Shown: in pieces, positions 9,696 to 18,785 of the stretch
How the letters are laid out: the number at the start of each line of letters is the position of its first letter
Numbering within the stretch: the first letter of the stretch is position 1
NCBI GenBank assembly: GCA_036508135.1
Contig: DATCHW010000308.1
Span: forward strand, 62,001-126,000
Reading direction: 5' to 3'
From: DATCHW01 sp036508135
Lineage (GTDB): Bacteria > Bacteroidota > Ignavibacteria > Tepidaquicellales > Tepidaquicellaceae
Length of the DNA stretch: 64,000 nucleotides
The notes under the pieces: generated by a model
Seen by the model: the letters and a program-made list of their open reading frames with translations, nothing else
The model's database searches: none
What the model was told of the DNA's origin: nothing
Program-made: the position numbers and the translations under genes

Positions 9696-10661
9696 TCAGA
9701 TATCCTCTAATTTGTGATGAGATGTTTTTTGATAAATGAATATTGCAAATATCCCAATTATAACTGCAAACCATAGTGTTGCAACTCTTATAATGATTGT
9801 TGAAGCTACAGAGATATCCTTCGGAATCTTAAGAAAAACAAGCAAGCCTGTAATCGACGCCTCAGTTGCGCCGAGACCTCCCGGCAGCATAGCAATTGCC
9901 CCTATCAAAGTTGAAAATCCATAAATAAAGGTGGCAATCAGCAAACTGATACTGACCATCTCCACCGAATAGGAAAAAACTTTCAATACAACATAAAATC
10001 CCACGCATTCAAAAAACCAGGATACAATGCTTATGAGAAATGCTATTATTAAGGGTTTTAATTTCAGCATAAGATAAATGCTCTCATATGCAGTATGAAA
10101 TTTGGAAATGAATTTTTTTAAAAACCTGATTCTTTCAAAAAGGCTTATAATTTTCAAAGATAATCTTTGTGAACTCAGGATTAAGACACATAATACAAAT
10201 ACCAAACCTGCGGTAATAATAATCTCGAGCCCATAATTGAAAACATAAGCTCCCAGTATGCAGAGAAAAACAATCGAAAGGAAATCTGTTAACCTTTCCG
10301 CAAAAATTATAGGTGCAGACTTACTTACCGGGGTACCGGTTTCTTCTTTCAGAAGAAATGACTTCAGTACTTCGCCCATTTTTCCAGGGGTAACACTCAT
10401 CACAAAAGAAGAAAGAAAGATAAGAAAACTTCTTCCTGCCCGAATTTTAATATCAAGCAGTCTTGTGTAATATTGCCATTTTAAAAAACGAAAAAAATAA
10501 TTACCAAATGAAAGGAGCAGAATGACGGGAAACCACCACCAATTAAATTTACCGAAAGCGGAAATCAGTTTATCGAAATCGGCATAAATGCTAAATCCAA
10601 GAAAAACGATTGCTCCGAAAGCAGCAGACAGCAGTATTTTCTTTTTATATTTCGAGAACAA
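9696..10661 (-). CDS. Lysylphosphatidylglycerol synthase TM region / UPF0104 flippase-like protein
   Basis: This 321-residue membrane protein has seven to eight hydrophobic segments. Its conserved patches (VMSVTPGKMGEVLKS near residue 90, and AMLPGGLGATEASI near 265) are typical of the UPF0104 / LPG_synthase_TM family. It lacks the soluble aminoacyl-transferase domain of full MprF, so only the flippase-like or integral membrane module is present. The start is a TTG placed directly after the maf stop codon, so the two genes are probably coupled. Its substrate is unknown. Confidence 0.8.
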   Translation of the reverse strand: MFSKYKKKILLSAAFGAIVFLGFSIYADFDKLISAFGKFNWWWFPVILLLSFGNYFFRFLKWQYYTRLLDIKIRAGRSFLIFLSSFVMSVTPGKMGEVLKSFLLKEETGTPVSKSAPIIFAERLTDFLSIVFLCILGAYVFNYGLEIIITAGLVFVLCVLILSSQRLSLKIISLFERIRFLKKFISKFHTAYESIYLMLKLKPLIIAFLISIVSWFFECVGFYVVLKVFSYSVEMVSISLLIATFIYGFSTLIGAIAMLPGGLGATEASITGLLVFLKIPKDISVASTIIIRVATLWFAVIIGIFAIFIYQKTSHHKLEDI

Positions 10662-11258
10662 TTATTTTGATTTAATTACTTTCAACAGCATTTCATATAG
10701 TTTCACCAGCGGCAAACCTACGACATTATAATAATCGCCGTTAATTTTATCGATGAAGAGGCAGCCGAAATCATCCTGTATTCCATATGCTCCGGCTTTA
10801 TCAAGCGGTGAATGATTTTTGATATAATAACTGATTTCTTCAGGATTTAATTTTCTGAAATAAACATCAGTTTTAGTAAAATCGAACAATGATTTTTTGT
10901 TAATAGTATTTATTACTGTAATACCGGTATAAACGATATGCTTTTTCCCGCTAAGAAATCTGAGAAATTTGGCAGCCTGTTCTTTATTTTCAGGTTTATT
11001 CAATATGTTTCTGTTAATAGTAACAATCGTATCCGCAGCGATAATAATATTTCCCGGATATTTCTTTGAGACAATTCCTGCTTTAGCGGAAGAATTATGT
11101 TCAATCAAATTAATCGGTTTATATTTGTTTCCCTGTATTTCGTCATAATTACTGTCAACTGAAATAAAATCAAGACCTATTTGTTTTAATAGTTTTACAC
11201 GTCTTGGTGATTTAGAAGCGAGAACATATTTATAATTAAATATATCGGAAATATTCAA
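10662..11258 (-). CDS. maf: Maf family nucleoside triphosphate pyrophosphatase
   Basis: The 198-residue protein has the Maf signatures: ASKSPRR at residues 14-20, AADTIV at 74-79 with the catalytic aspartate, and DKAGAYGIQD near 155. Maf proteins hydrolyse non-canonical or canonical NTPs to NMP and pyrophosphate and are linked to septum inhibition. A TTG start at 11258 gives the usual length, since the LASKSPRR motif lies close to the N-terminus. The gene is 19 bp downstream of proS on the same strand. Confidence 0.9.
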   Translation of the reverse strand: MNISDIFNYKYVLASKSPRRVKLLKQIGLDFISVDSNYDEIQGNKYKPINLIEHNSSAKAGIVSKKYPGNIIIAADTIVTINRNILNKPENKEQAAKFLRFLSGKKHIVYTGITVINTINKKSLFDFTKTDVYFRKLNPEEISYYIKNHSPLDKAGAYGIQDDFGCLFIDKINGDYYNVVGLPLVKLYEMLLKVIKSK

Positions 11259-11277
11259 ATGCTAAAATAATTTTATG

Positions 11278-12999
11278 TTATATTAATAATTTTTTTACTT
11301 TTGACAGTAAATCAGACTTATTGCAGAGAATCCTTTCCTGAGTTTTCCGTATTTTTATTTCGATATTATTGTTTTTCAAATTTTTTTCTCCTACAACAAT
11401 CTGTAACGGAATACCTATCAAATCAGCATCTTTAAATTTAAATCCCGGACGAACTTCCTGTCTGTCATCATAAAGAACCTCGATATTATTATTGATTAAT
11501 TCAGTATAAATTTCTTCAGATGTTTTATATACAGTTTCATTCTGAGAATTTACTGATACAAGCATTACCTGAAAAGGAGCTATCTCCCCATTCCAAATAA
11601 TACCATCTTTATCGTTATTTTGCTCTATATGCGAAGCTGCAATTCTTTCAATGCCGATTCCATAACTTCCCATAATTAAAGGATTTTCTTTCCCATCTTT
11701 ATCAAGAAATATTGCATGCAGAGCTTCAGCATATTTTGTTCCGAGTTTGAATATATGCCCAACTTCAATCGCGCGGGTTACTCTTATTTTGCTTTTGCCA
11801 TCGGTTGTAAATTCACCTTCTTTGACGACTCTCAAATCGTAATATTTAATGTCCGGCACATCACGCTTAAAGTCGATATTTTTTATATGATAATCGTTTT
11901 TATTTGCTCCGCTTATTAGTTCATCAGAATCCTGAAGCCTTAAGTCTGCAACAATAGTAAAATCCTTATTTTTTAATCCAATCGGTCCGATGCTGCCGGC
12001 ATCAGCGCCTGTAATATCTAGCAGCTCATCCGGATGACCTGGACGAACTGCAGGACCAAACACATTCTGCATCTTGGAATCATTTACTTCATCATCTCCG
12101 CAAACAAATACAAGTATATATTCATCTTTTCCATCCTCTTCTTTTGCGGGATTTACAAATACACGGGATTTAGCAAGATGAGTTTTATCATTAACATTCA
12201 GAAAAACAGCCAGCTCATCTATTGTTTTAATATTTGGAGTGTGTAATTCTTCATAGGGAAGATTCAAATCTTTTCGCTTAACTATTTCAACTTTTGAAAC
12301 TGCAACTTCAATATTTGAAGCATATGAACCATCTTCACTAATTACTACAATATCTTCACCGGCTTCTGATTCAACCATAAACTCTTCTGACTCGCTGCCG
12401 CCCATTGCTCCGCTGAAAGCAGTAACTGCAAAAAATTTCAACCCGCATCGGGTGAATATTGCTTTATACGCTTTATCTTGAAGCTTATAAGAAACATCAA
12501 GACCTTCCCAGGAGGAATCAAATGAATAAGCATCTTTCATCGTGAATTGCCTGCCTCTTAATACTCCCGAACGAGGACGCGCTTCATTCCTGAACTTGGT
12601 TTGAATCTGATACCACATCTGCGGAAGATCCTTATATGACATCAGGTTTGGTTTTGCTATAGAAGTAAACACCTCTTCGTGTGTGGGTGCAAGAACAAGT
12701 TCACGGTTCTTTATCCTGAAAATTGTATCGCCATAATCATCAAGTCTCCCGGTCGAAGCCCATAACTCATTGGGTGAAAGTGCGGGAAGGTAAAATTCAT
12801 TACCTCCTATGGCATTCATTTCCTCACGGATTATTTTTTCTATTTTTTTAAATACAATTAATCCGAAGGGCAAATAAGAATAAACTCCGGAAGTTAGTTG
12901 CCTTATCATTCCCGCTCTAAGCATTAGTTTATGCGAGGTTACAACAGCGTCAGCCGGGTCCTCTTTTAAGGTCGGCAAAAAGAATTTTGTCAGTCTCAT
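11278..12999 (-). CDS. proS: Prolyl-tRNA synthetase, bacterial type
   Basis: The 573-residue class II synthetase matches bacterial-type ProRS. The N-terminal core contains LTSGVYSYLPFG, motif 2 lies around RNEARPRSGVLRGRQF (about 137-155), and a central insertion occupies roughly residues 220-390 where the Cys-tRNA(Pro) editing domain normally sits. Motif 3 is GSYGIGIERI near residue 445, followed by an anticodon-binding domain. It charges tRNA(Pro). It appears to lead a proS-maf-UPF0104 run. I saw no T-box-like leader in the 500 bp upstream. Confidence 0.95.
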   Translation of the reverse strand: MRLTKFFLPTLKEDPADAVVTSHKLMLRAGMIRQLTSGVYSYLPFGLIVFKKIEKIIREEMNAIGGNEFYLPALSPNELWASTGRLDDYGDTIFRIKNRELVLAPTHEEVFTSIAKPNLMSYKDLPQMWYQIQTKFRNEARPRSGVLRGRQFTMKDAYSFDSSWEGLDVSYKLQDKAYKAIFTRCGLKFFAVTAFSGAMGGSESEEFMVESEAGEDIVVISEDGSYASNIEVAVSKVEIVKRKDLNLPYEELHTPNIKTIDELAVFLNVNDKTHLAKSRVFVNPAKEEDGKDEYILVFVCGDDEVNDSKMQNVFGPAVRPGHPDELLDITGADAGSIGPIGLKNKDFTIVADLRLQDSDELISGANKNDYHIKNIDFKRDVPDIKYYDLRVVKEGEFTTDGKSKIRVTRAIEVGHIFKLGTKYAEALHAIFLDKDGKENPLIMGSYGIGIERIAASHIEQNNDKDGIIWNGEIAPFQVMLVSVNSQNETVYKTSEEIYTELINNNIEVLYDDRQEVRPGFKFKDADLIGIPLQIVVGEKNLKNNNIEIKIRKTQERILCNKSDLLSKVKKLLI

Positions 13000-13511
13000 A
13001 AATAGTTAAAATATTTTATAAGTTAAAAATATAATGCATTCAATACAATTCAATTTTTGGATATGTTTTCACTCTGGTTACTATGCTCCAGCGTAGTGAC
13101 CCGTCATATTCTCGTTACGAAGCCCCTGCTTCGTAACGTTTCCCCATTCATTCGTTACAACGCTGGAGCATTGTAACGAGAGTTTAAGGAAACTAAAAAA
13201 TAATCTTCCCTCTCCTTTCCAGGTCTCGGAATCCCGACTTGTCGGATAGAGGGACTGAGGGTGAGGTGTAAATTGTCATTGAGTATATTTGTTATGATAT
13301 AAATACCAATTTTTTAAATATTTCACACCCCACCCCTTCCCCTCCCCTTGAATTGGGAGGGAGCATTTAGGTATGCCCCAACGAGTAATAAATTTGTTCT
13401 AAGCAACGGTTTCAAATGCAGGTATAATTAGTCGGAAGAGTATAACAGTTTTCCAAATAAGAACTTTGATTTGAAGGGTTTCTTATTTACTAATTTTTAT
13501 ATATAAGAACA
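13000..13511. other. Gene-free region with dispersed palindromes
   Basis: No convincing gene lies in this 512-bp gap. It contains two hairpin elements of a dispersed palindrome family (annotated separately). It also holds GC-richer debris of the kind repeated elsewhere in the window: a CGGAATCCCGACTTGTCGG stretch near 13225 and a CCCCTCCCC...GGGAGGGAG palindrome near 13340-13365. The first 15-30 bases before proS may hold its promoter, but I see no clear consensus. Confidence 0.6.
13113..13178. repeat. Two adjacent hairpins of the CGTTMCAA-type dispersed palindrome
   Basis: The first hairpin (13113-13138) is an 11-bp perfect stem, CGTTACGAAGC with its complement, around CCCT. The second (13153-13178) is CGTTACAA, the ten bases CGCTGGAGCA, then TTGTAACG. 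The same CGCTGGAGCA loop with CGTTCCAA/TTGGAACG arms recurs near 53301, 55508 and 55763, so this is a dispersed element with covarying stems. A partial copy of the loop (GCTCCAGCG) lies just upstream at about 13086. Confidence 0.7.
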
Positions 13512-14648
13512 TCATTTATTATTTTGTTCAATAATTTTTTTCGTCGTTTCCAGGTATTGGGTACCCCAAATTATATCTGGTTCTAAATAGTTGCCTTCAG
13601 CCCATTCGTTCCAGGATTTCAGAAATATCAGTTTTTTATTATCAGGTTTTTTCTCTAATAATTTAACTGCATCCGATAAGTGTTTGCCGAATGATTCTGG
13701 TGTTGAGCCCTGCAAAACAGTCCCGTTTCTTCCACAGCGAGGTGTATTATCCCAGTTTGGAAGTACAGAAGGAAAGTGGTCATCATCCAATTCATAATCA
13801 CTGAAAGCATATTTAATACACTCTTTATAATCTAAGATATTCGGTTTTATTTGGGCTTTATACAAATAATTTCTGATTTTTTCAACCGGTATAATTTTTT
13901 TGACATTCGATTTCATTACAGGTACAAATCCATCAACTGAAATTTTTTTTCCCTTATAACGTGAAGTCATCTGGTCAGGATTAGTAGCAATAAAACCATC
14001 AAACCCTGAATCTCTTTTATTGACCTTCAATACCTCCTCAGAATTCAAAGAACCTATGAAATAGATACCTGAAAAACCAATTTTAACAGCCATTTCTCTC
14101 CAAAAATCCAAAATAAATTTTGAATCCGGAAGGTATGAAGGTCTGTAGATTACAAATATCGGTTTATTATCTATTTTGATATATCTTGAATCGGTAAAAG
14201 CTTTTTCGAGATATTTGAAATGGTTAATAAGGTCATTTTTACCACCATAAGTTTGTTCAATTAATAACTTATCATGAGCACCATACCAAATTCCTGTCCA
14301 AGATTCATTCGCCCAGGCGAGGCAAAAAGGGAAATCCGGTTTCCCGCTTTGCAAAACTTCATCAAAAGGTCTTTCTAAAAGTCTTTTTCCATTAAACCAG
14401 TAATGCCAGTAACAAAATCCATATATACCGTTTTTCCTTGCCATTTCAGCTTGCTGTTCCCGTATTTCAGGAAGTCTTAAGTCATAAAAGCCTAAATCAG
14501 CAGGTACTTTAGGTTGTTGATGTCCTTTAAAAAGCGGTTTTGCTTTTGCTACATTTGTCCATTCTGTAAAACCTTTCCCCCACCATTTATCATTTTCAGG
14601 AATTGGATGATACTGAGGTAAATAATGAGCTATGCATTTAATTTTCAC
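13512..14648 (-). CDS. WbsX / GH99-like glycan protein
   Basis: The 378-residue protein begins with AHYLPQYHPIPENDKWWG and continues with GFTEWTN and GFCYWHYWFNGKRLLE. This is the hallmark of the WbsX family (glycoside hydrolase family 99-like domain), often encoded in O-antigen and capsule clusters. It ends with the conserved FLKSWNEWAEGNYLEPD segment. There is no signal peptide, so it should act in the cytoplasm, perhaps trimming or building surface glycans; the reaction is not established. It begins with GTG. Like the FkbM gene nearby, it looks like a detached piece of a polysaccharide cluster. Confidence 0.82.
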   Translation of the reverse strand: MKIKCIAHYLPQYHPIPENDKWWGKGFTEWTNVAKAKPLFKGHQQPKVPADLGFYDLRLPEIREQQAEMARKNGIYGFCYWHYWFNGKRLLERPFDEVLQSGKPDFPFCLAWANESWTGIWYGAHDKLLIEQTYGGKNDLINHFKYLEKAFTDSRYIKIDNKPIFVIYRPSYLPDSKFILDFWREMAVKIGFSGIYFIGSLNSEEVLKVNKRDSGFDGFIATNPDQMTSRYKGKKISVDGFVPVMKSNVKKIIPVEKIRNYLYKAQIKPNILDYKECIKYAFSDYELDDDHFPSVLPNWDNTPRCGRNGTVLQGSTPESFGKHLSDAVKLLEKKPDNKKLIFLKSWNEWAEGNYLEPDIIWGTQYLETTKKIIEQNNK

Positions 14649-14696
14649 GAAATTCTACTTTAAATTATTTTATTATTCAAAGATATAGTAAGATTT

Positions 14697-14730
14697 ACAG
14701 ATAGAGGGAGCAAATACTCCCTCTGTCTGT
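14697..14730. other. 14-bp inverted repeat upstream of the WbsX-like gene
   Basis: ACAGATAGAGGGAG and CTCCCTCTGTCTGT form a near-perfect stem (one G-T pair) around a CAAATA loop. It lies 49 bp upstream of the WbsX-like start. There is no T-run on either side, so it is not a clean intrinsic terminator. It could be an mRNA leader hairpin or a protein-binding inverted repeat. Confidence 0.55.
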
Positions 14731-14914
14731 AAAATAATTTTTAATTTCACGATAGCAAATAATCTTTTATCAACTATGAGAAACTATCTTTCATCAAAAA
14801 TCCCATCGACTTAGTTATTCCAATCTGTTTGAATAACTTCTGTAGATTATAAATTATTATTACTTTTCTTTTAATAATTTAAAAATAAATAAATTTCAAA
14901 CAAATATCTATTCT

Positions 14915-15182
14915 TTAGATGACTGATAATAAAATTTTAGTACACGACAGTAAATTAACAGGGTTGTGAAATTCATTTAAATAATCATTTATACAAAAAA
15001 TTATTTTTTGCAGATATTTAATACCTTGGTCAAAACTAATCTTTATTCCTAAATTATTATGAATTGAGTCATCTAATCGTTTGAAATTGCCTTGCATGAT
15101 TAGTACTCCTTTCGATATTAATCTTTAATTTTTGTATTAACTTATAACATTTGAGTACTTTTTTTTTATCATGTGCATAGAT
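14915..15182 (-). pseudogene. Decayed IS4-family transposase C-terminal remnant, copy 1
   Basis: A readable stretch of 60 codons (14915-15097) translates to MQGNFKRLDDSI...FDQGIKYLQKIIF...EFHNPVNLLSC. It aligns by eye with the remnant at about 16515-16850, which carries the more recognisable FNKFKTRGFNL and KSFNKLEKI segments found near the C-terminus of IS4-type DDE transposases. Both copies end at the same GTGCATAGAT-type sequence. No intact DDE domain or terminal inverted repeats remain, so this is a dead fragment. The family call is by motif recognition only. Confidence 0.5.
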
Positions 15183-15287
15183 AACAAAGTTAGACATCAA
15201 AGTTCACTTTCATATTTTACACCGGATGATTATATTATTAAAAAGAGAAGGGAAAAGTTGGATGAAAGGAGAAAGAAATTAGCTTAA
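15171..15287 (+). pseudogene. Possible IS3-type transposase C-terminal fragment (38 codons)
   Basis: An open frame from ATG 15171 to TAA 15287 encodes a basic peptide containing RHQSSLSYFTPDDY. This resembles the HSSLGYxTPxxY motif near the C-terminus of IS3/IS481-like integrase-type transposases. Nothing upstream continues the frame, and no ends are visible. It lies between the IS4-like remnant and the FkbM gene, consistent with a site that has taken repeated insertions. It may be a chance similarity. Confidence 0.3.
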
Positions 15288-15393
15288 AGCAAAAATTTAA
15301 ATATATTTATTTCATATGACAGTTTCAAAATACCTTTAATTCAACTGACCCATTTGTCATTTTTGGCTGAACCAGTATACTAATTTACATTTT

Positions 15394-16302
15394 ATGTTAA
15401 AAATTCTGAGGAAAACAAAAAATATTATTGTCTCAAGCGATTTATTTAAAAGAATTGTTAAAAATTTTATAGGGGGAATTAACTTTAAAATCAAAATTAA
15501 GGTTAATAATAAAAAGTTTATCATTCCGATAATCAAAAATATTGGTTTAAGTAATCTAACACTTGATGAAATATGGTTTCCGGATTTAATATCTAAATTA
15601 TTAACACTAAGAAATGGTGTCTTTATAGATATTGGCGCAAATACAGGACAAACTTTACTTGCGTTAAGGTCTGTTAACTCAGATACTGTATATTATGGTT
15701 TCGAACCAAATCCTTCGTGTGTATTTTATTGTTTAAATCTTATCAAATCAAATAAAATCAAGAATTCTTTTGTAATTCCGGTTGGTATATTTTCAGAGAA
15801 TAAAATATTAAATATTCATTTATTTTCTGATGCAGATTCAGGTGGTACAATCATAGAGGATTTAAGGCCCGGATATCCAATCAATGAAAAATATTTTATA
15901 CCTGTTATGAATTTCAATGATGTTCAAAAAACACTTAATCTTACCGGTGTTTCTGTAATCAAAATTGATGTTGAAGGTTCTGAACTCAAAGTTATAAATA
16001 GTTTGGAGAATATTATATATGAGTTTAAACCCGTAATAATATGTGAAATTCTATGGGCTCATAATGAAGAAAAACTTTTATATAACAGAGAAAATAATAT
16101 GAAAATATTAGAAATTATGAAAAGTTTAGAGTATAAGGTTTTTAGGCTAATCAAATCTGATAAAAATGATAAAATATTATCTTTAGAACACATAGAAGAA
16201 ATTGAAAATTTTGTTTATTCTCGAGAAAACATGGAACTTTGTGATTATATTATGATTCATAAAGACGTTGAAATTAAAGTGATAAATATTATTAACAATT
16301 AA
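15394..16302 (+). CDS. FkbM family SAM-dependent methyltransferase
   Basis: The 302-residue protein has the SAM-binding motif VFIDIGANTG (residues 76-85), an acidic FEPNP turn at 103-107, and the FkbM post-core motif IDVEGSE at 191-197. FkbM-type enzymes O-methylate sugars or polyketides and are common in lipopolysaccharide and capsule clusters. The gene stands alone on the plus strand between two decayed transposase fragments. Its composition is visibly more AT-rich than the neighbouring housekeeping genes, which suggests it arrived by transfer. The substrate is unknown. Confidence 0.85.
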   Translation: MLKILRKTKNIIVSSDLFKRIVKNFIGGINFKIKIKVNNKKFIIPIIKNIGLSNLTLDEIWFPDLISKLLTLRNGVFIDIGANTGQTLLALRSVNSDTVYYGFEPNPSCVFYCLNLIKSNKIKNSFVIPVGIFSENKILNIHLFSDADSGGTIIEDLRPGYPINEKYFIPVMNFNDVQKTLNLTGVSVIKIDVEGSELKVINSLENIIYEFKPVIICEILWAHNEEKLLYNRENNMKILEIMKSLEYKVFRLIKSDKNDKILSLEHIEEIENFVYSRENMELCDYIMIHKDVEIKVINIINN

Positions 16303-16514
16303 GTTTTGAGGAATCAATTTAATAAACCAATATTCGTTACATAGATAATTGTTAAATTAATAAATCAATTTTACCGCATTTCAAATTTATATTTGTAAAA
16401 TATTAACAACTCGATTTTTGATAAGGAAAAGGCGTAAATCTCTTAAAAACGCATGTTGTACAAAATTTTAGACAAATATTTAGATAAAAATTAAAATTAA
16501 TTCTTTTACCTATA

Positions 16515-16850
16515 CACAAAACAATAAATTAACAGGGTTATGAAATTCTTTTAGTAATTATTTATACTAAAAAATTATTATTCGCAGATATTTAAGTCCT
16601 TGGTCAAAACTGTTCTTGATTAAGGTTTGTAACGAATCTGATCTTATATGAATGTTTCGATATCTCTCCTAAAAAAAATGACCACGCAAATGCTATGCTT
16701 ACTAATCCAATCAATTTTTTCTAATTTATTAAAGCTTTTCATCTGGGTTACTTATAAATTAAATCCTCTGGTTTTGAACTTATTAAATAATTTCTCAATA
16801 AGAGTACTTTTTTTTATTAACGCATCTTTTCCGTCGCGTGCATAGATTGA
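16515..16850 (-). pseudogene. Decayed IS4-family transposase C-terminal remnant, copy 2
   Basis: Read on the minus strand from about 16850, the frame gives IYARDGKDALIKK, then LFNKFKTRGFNL, a stop, VTQMKSFNKLEKI, and after frame changes IRFVTNLNQEQFDQGLKYL and EFHNPVNLL. The KTRGFNL segment followed by a KLEKL-type helix is characteristic of the C-terminal third of IS4-family DDE transposases. At least one stop and several frameshifts are present, so it is inactive. It matches the remnant at 14915-15182 at the DNA level over its distal part, and the two bracket the FkbM gene. Confidence 0.55.
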
Positions 16851-16921
16851 TTATTAATAAAACCTTAGTTCACGAAAAATATTGATATTTATTAAAATCA
16901 CATGTAAATTGACTCAAAATT

Positions 16922-17572
16922 ATGTGTTCAAGATTTGAAAATAAAGAAACCGGCATTTCAATATTCGAAAAATTGAAAAAAGATTCCATGGGTAACTTTG
17001 TATATGAAGTAACGGAAGATACGAATAAAATAAATATATCTCCTACAAATTCCATAATTTCAGTCATAAGGAATAAAAAGACGGAATATTCGATAAAAAA
17101 TATATACTGGGGTATACAGTTTGACAAGCAAAACGAATCTCCTCTCATATTTAATTCAAGAATAGAAACTATCTCCGGGAAAAAATACTGGAAGCAGCTT
17201 TTTGCAAAGAACAGGTGTATTATACCGGCTACAGCATTTTATGAGTGGAAAGAAATTGAAAAAACAAAGATACCTCATAGAATATCACTTAAAAATAAGG
17301 AATTATTTTTCATAGCATCAATATTTTTAATACAGGAAGATTTGACTTTTTCTTCGATGATAACGACCGTTCCCAATAAATTTGTAAGACAGATTCACAA
17401 TAGAATGCCTGTACTATTAAATCAGAATGAGGCTATTGATTTCCTGAATGCGGATACAGAAGAAGCATTAAAATTCTGTAAACCGCTGCCGGATAATGAC
17501 GAAATGGATATTTCTGTTGCGGAAGATATCCTGACTCAAAGGCAGAGGGACTTACTTGCAAAGCATAAATAA
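16922..17572 (+). CDS. SOS response-associated peptidase / HMCES-YedK abasic-site shield protein
   Basis: The 216-residue protein starts MCSRFE, placing the catalytic Cys2 at the mature N-terminus. It keeps the other active-site positions of the SRAP family: Asn78 in FNSRIET, Glu108 in AFYEWK, and His159 in IHNRMPVLL. Family members covalently trap abasic sites in single-stranded DNA through Cys2. The length is normal. It lies just after the decayed IS4-like fragment and is transcribed alone. Confidence 0.9.
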   Translation: MCSRFENKETGISIFEKLKKDSMGNFVYEVTEDTNKINISPTNSIISVIRNKKTEYSIKNIYWGIQFDKQNESPLIFNSRIETISGKKYWKQLFAKNRCIIPATAFYEWKEIEKTKIPHRISLKNKELFFIASIFLIQEDLTFSSMITTVPNKFVRQIHNRMPVLLNQNEAIDFLNADTEEALKFCKPLPDNDEMDISVAEDILTQRQRDLLAKHK

Positions 17573-17700
17573 TAAAATTACTTTGAAAAATAATTTTTTT
17601 GTATTGAATTATACAAATATATTAATCATTATTGAGACGGAAAGGATGGCATATATTAAACGAGAATACACTTTTTAAAATTAAAATAATTTATTTTAAA

Positions 17701-18729
17701 ATGCGTAAGCTAAAAAAAATAAAATATCTGTTCTTAGCATTAGCTCTGGTTTCTTTTGCTAATGTATATTCACAAGGTTCAGGTAATAAATATGCAGGGG
17801 AGTTTCTTGCAATTGGAGTAGGCGGAAGACCATTAGGTATGGGAGGAGCATTTGTGGCACTCGTGAATGATGTAACAGCCGGATACTGGAATCCTGCTTT
17901 ACTTTCAAAACTCAACTATCCTCAATTATCCTTGATGCATGATGCGAGATTTTCCCAGCTTGTAAATTATGATTATGGTTCCGTCGGAATACCATTCGGA
18001 AAAAATGCATCATTGGGATTTAGTATTATAAGAATGGGTATTGACGATATTGCCGATACACGAAATGCCCTCATAGATTTAAACGGAAATGGAAGAATAG
18101 ACCCGGGTGAAAGGCTTGATCCGGATAAAATTACGAGATTCAGTACAACCGATTATGCTTTTTATCTTACTTATTCAAAAAAGCATAATGATAAAATATC
18201 TTATGGCGCAAACCTGAAAGTTATCAGGAGAAATATAGCAGAAGAATCCGCCTGGGGATTAGGTTTTGACGTGGGTGTAGCTTATAGTCCTTTCAGCAGA
18301 TTACTTCTCGGGGCAAATCTAATGGATATAACTACAACATATTTATCCTGGAGTACAGGAAAGAAAGAATTAATTTCCCCTACAGCAAAAATAGGAACTG
18401 CTTATCAGATCCCGTTTTTCAAAGGTACTATAACTCCCGCTGTAGATTTTGATGTCCGTTTCGAGAACAGAAAGTCGTCAGCAAATGCCCATATTGGTCC
18501 GGTTTCATTTGATATGCATGCGGGACTTGAATATAACTTTCAGAACCTCTTTGCTATCAGAGTGGGACGTAATGAATTAGGAAATCTTACACTCGGTGCC
18601 GGTGTTAAATTACCAAAAATTAATATAGATTATTCTTTCGCAAAATTTGATGGTGATGAGTCATTAGGAAATACACACAGGATATCATTGGTATTCACGC
18701 TTGAAGAAGATAAGTATATGAGAAAGTAA
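17701..18729 (+). CDS. PorV/PorQ-like outer-membrane beta-barrel protein
   Basis: From the ATG at 17701 the protein has 342 residues and a good signal peptide (MRKLKKIKYLFLALALV... to NVYSQ). An upstream TTG would extend it by 23 residues ahead of the signal peptide and is rejected. The mature N-terminus contains GVGGRPLGMGGAFVA and WNPALL, the pattern of the PorV/PorQ (UPF0164) family, followed by alternating strands ending HRISLVFTLEE. PorV shuttles cargo in type IX secretion, which fits the two T9SS substrates in the window. Several paralogues usually exist, so this may not be the functional PorV. Confidence 0.78.
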   Translation: MRKLKKIKYLFLALALVSFANVYSQGSGNKYAGEFLAIGVGGRPLGMGGAFVALVNDVTAGYWNPALLSKLNYPQLSLMHDARFSQLVNYDYGSVGIPFGKNASLGFSIIRMGIDDIADTRNALIDLNGNGRIDPGERLDPDKITRFSTTDYAFYLTYSKKHNDKISYGANLKVIRRNIAEESAWGLGFDVGVAYSPFSRLLLGANLMDITTTYLSWSTGKKELISPTAKIGTAYQIPFFKGTITPAVDFDVRFENRKSSANAHIGPVSFDMHAGLEYNFQNLFAIRVGRNELGNLTLGAGVKLPKINIDYSFAKFDGDESLGNTHRISLVFTLEEDKYMRK

Positions 18730-18750
18730 ATTTTTCGTTTTTAAATTTTC

Positions 18751-18785
18751 AAAAAGGGATATGAGAAATCATATTCCTTTTTTTT
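18751..18785. terminator. Bidirectional intrinsic terminator between convergent genes
   Basis: AAAAAGGGATATGA, a GAAA loop and TCATATTCC followed by an eight-T run form a stem with A/T tracts on both sides. It sits between the PorV-like gene (ends 18729) and the convergent glycerate dehydrogenase gene, whose stop codon lies in the T-run. Confidence 0.8.

Noticed and set aside
12999..13511. A T-box or other leader riboswitch before proS
   Set aside because: No specifier stem, TGGNACCGCG-type T-box sequence or antiterminator is present; the hairpins belong to a dispersed repeat.
16648..16845. A 65-codon plus-strand frame
   Set aside because: It is the opposite strand of the decayed IS4-type transposase remnant, which explains the sequence better.
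17632..17700. An N-terminal extension of the PorV-like protein from TTG 17632
   Set aside because: It would put 23 residues ahead of a clear signal peptide that starts at ATG 17701.
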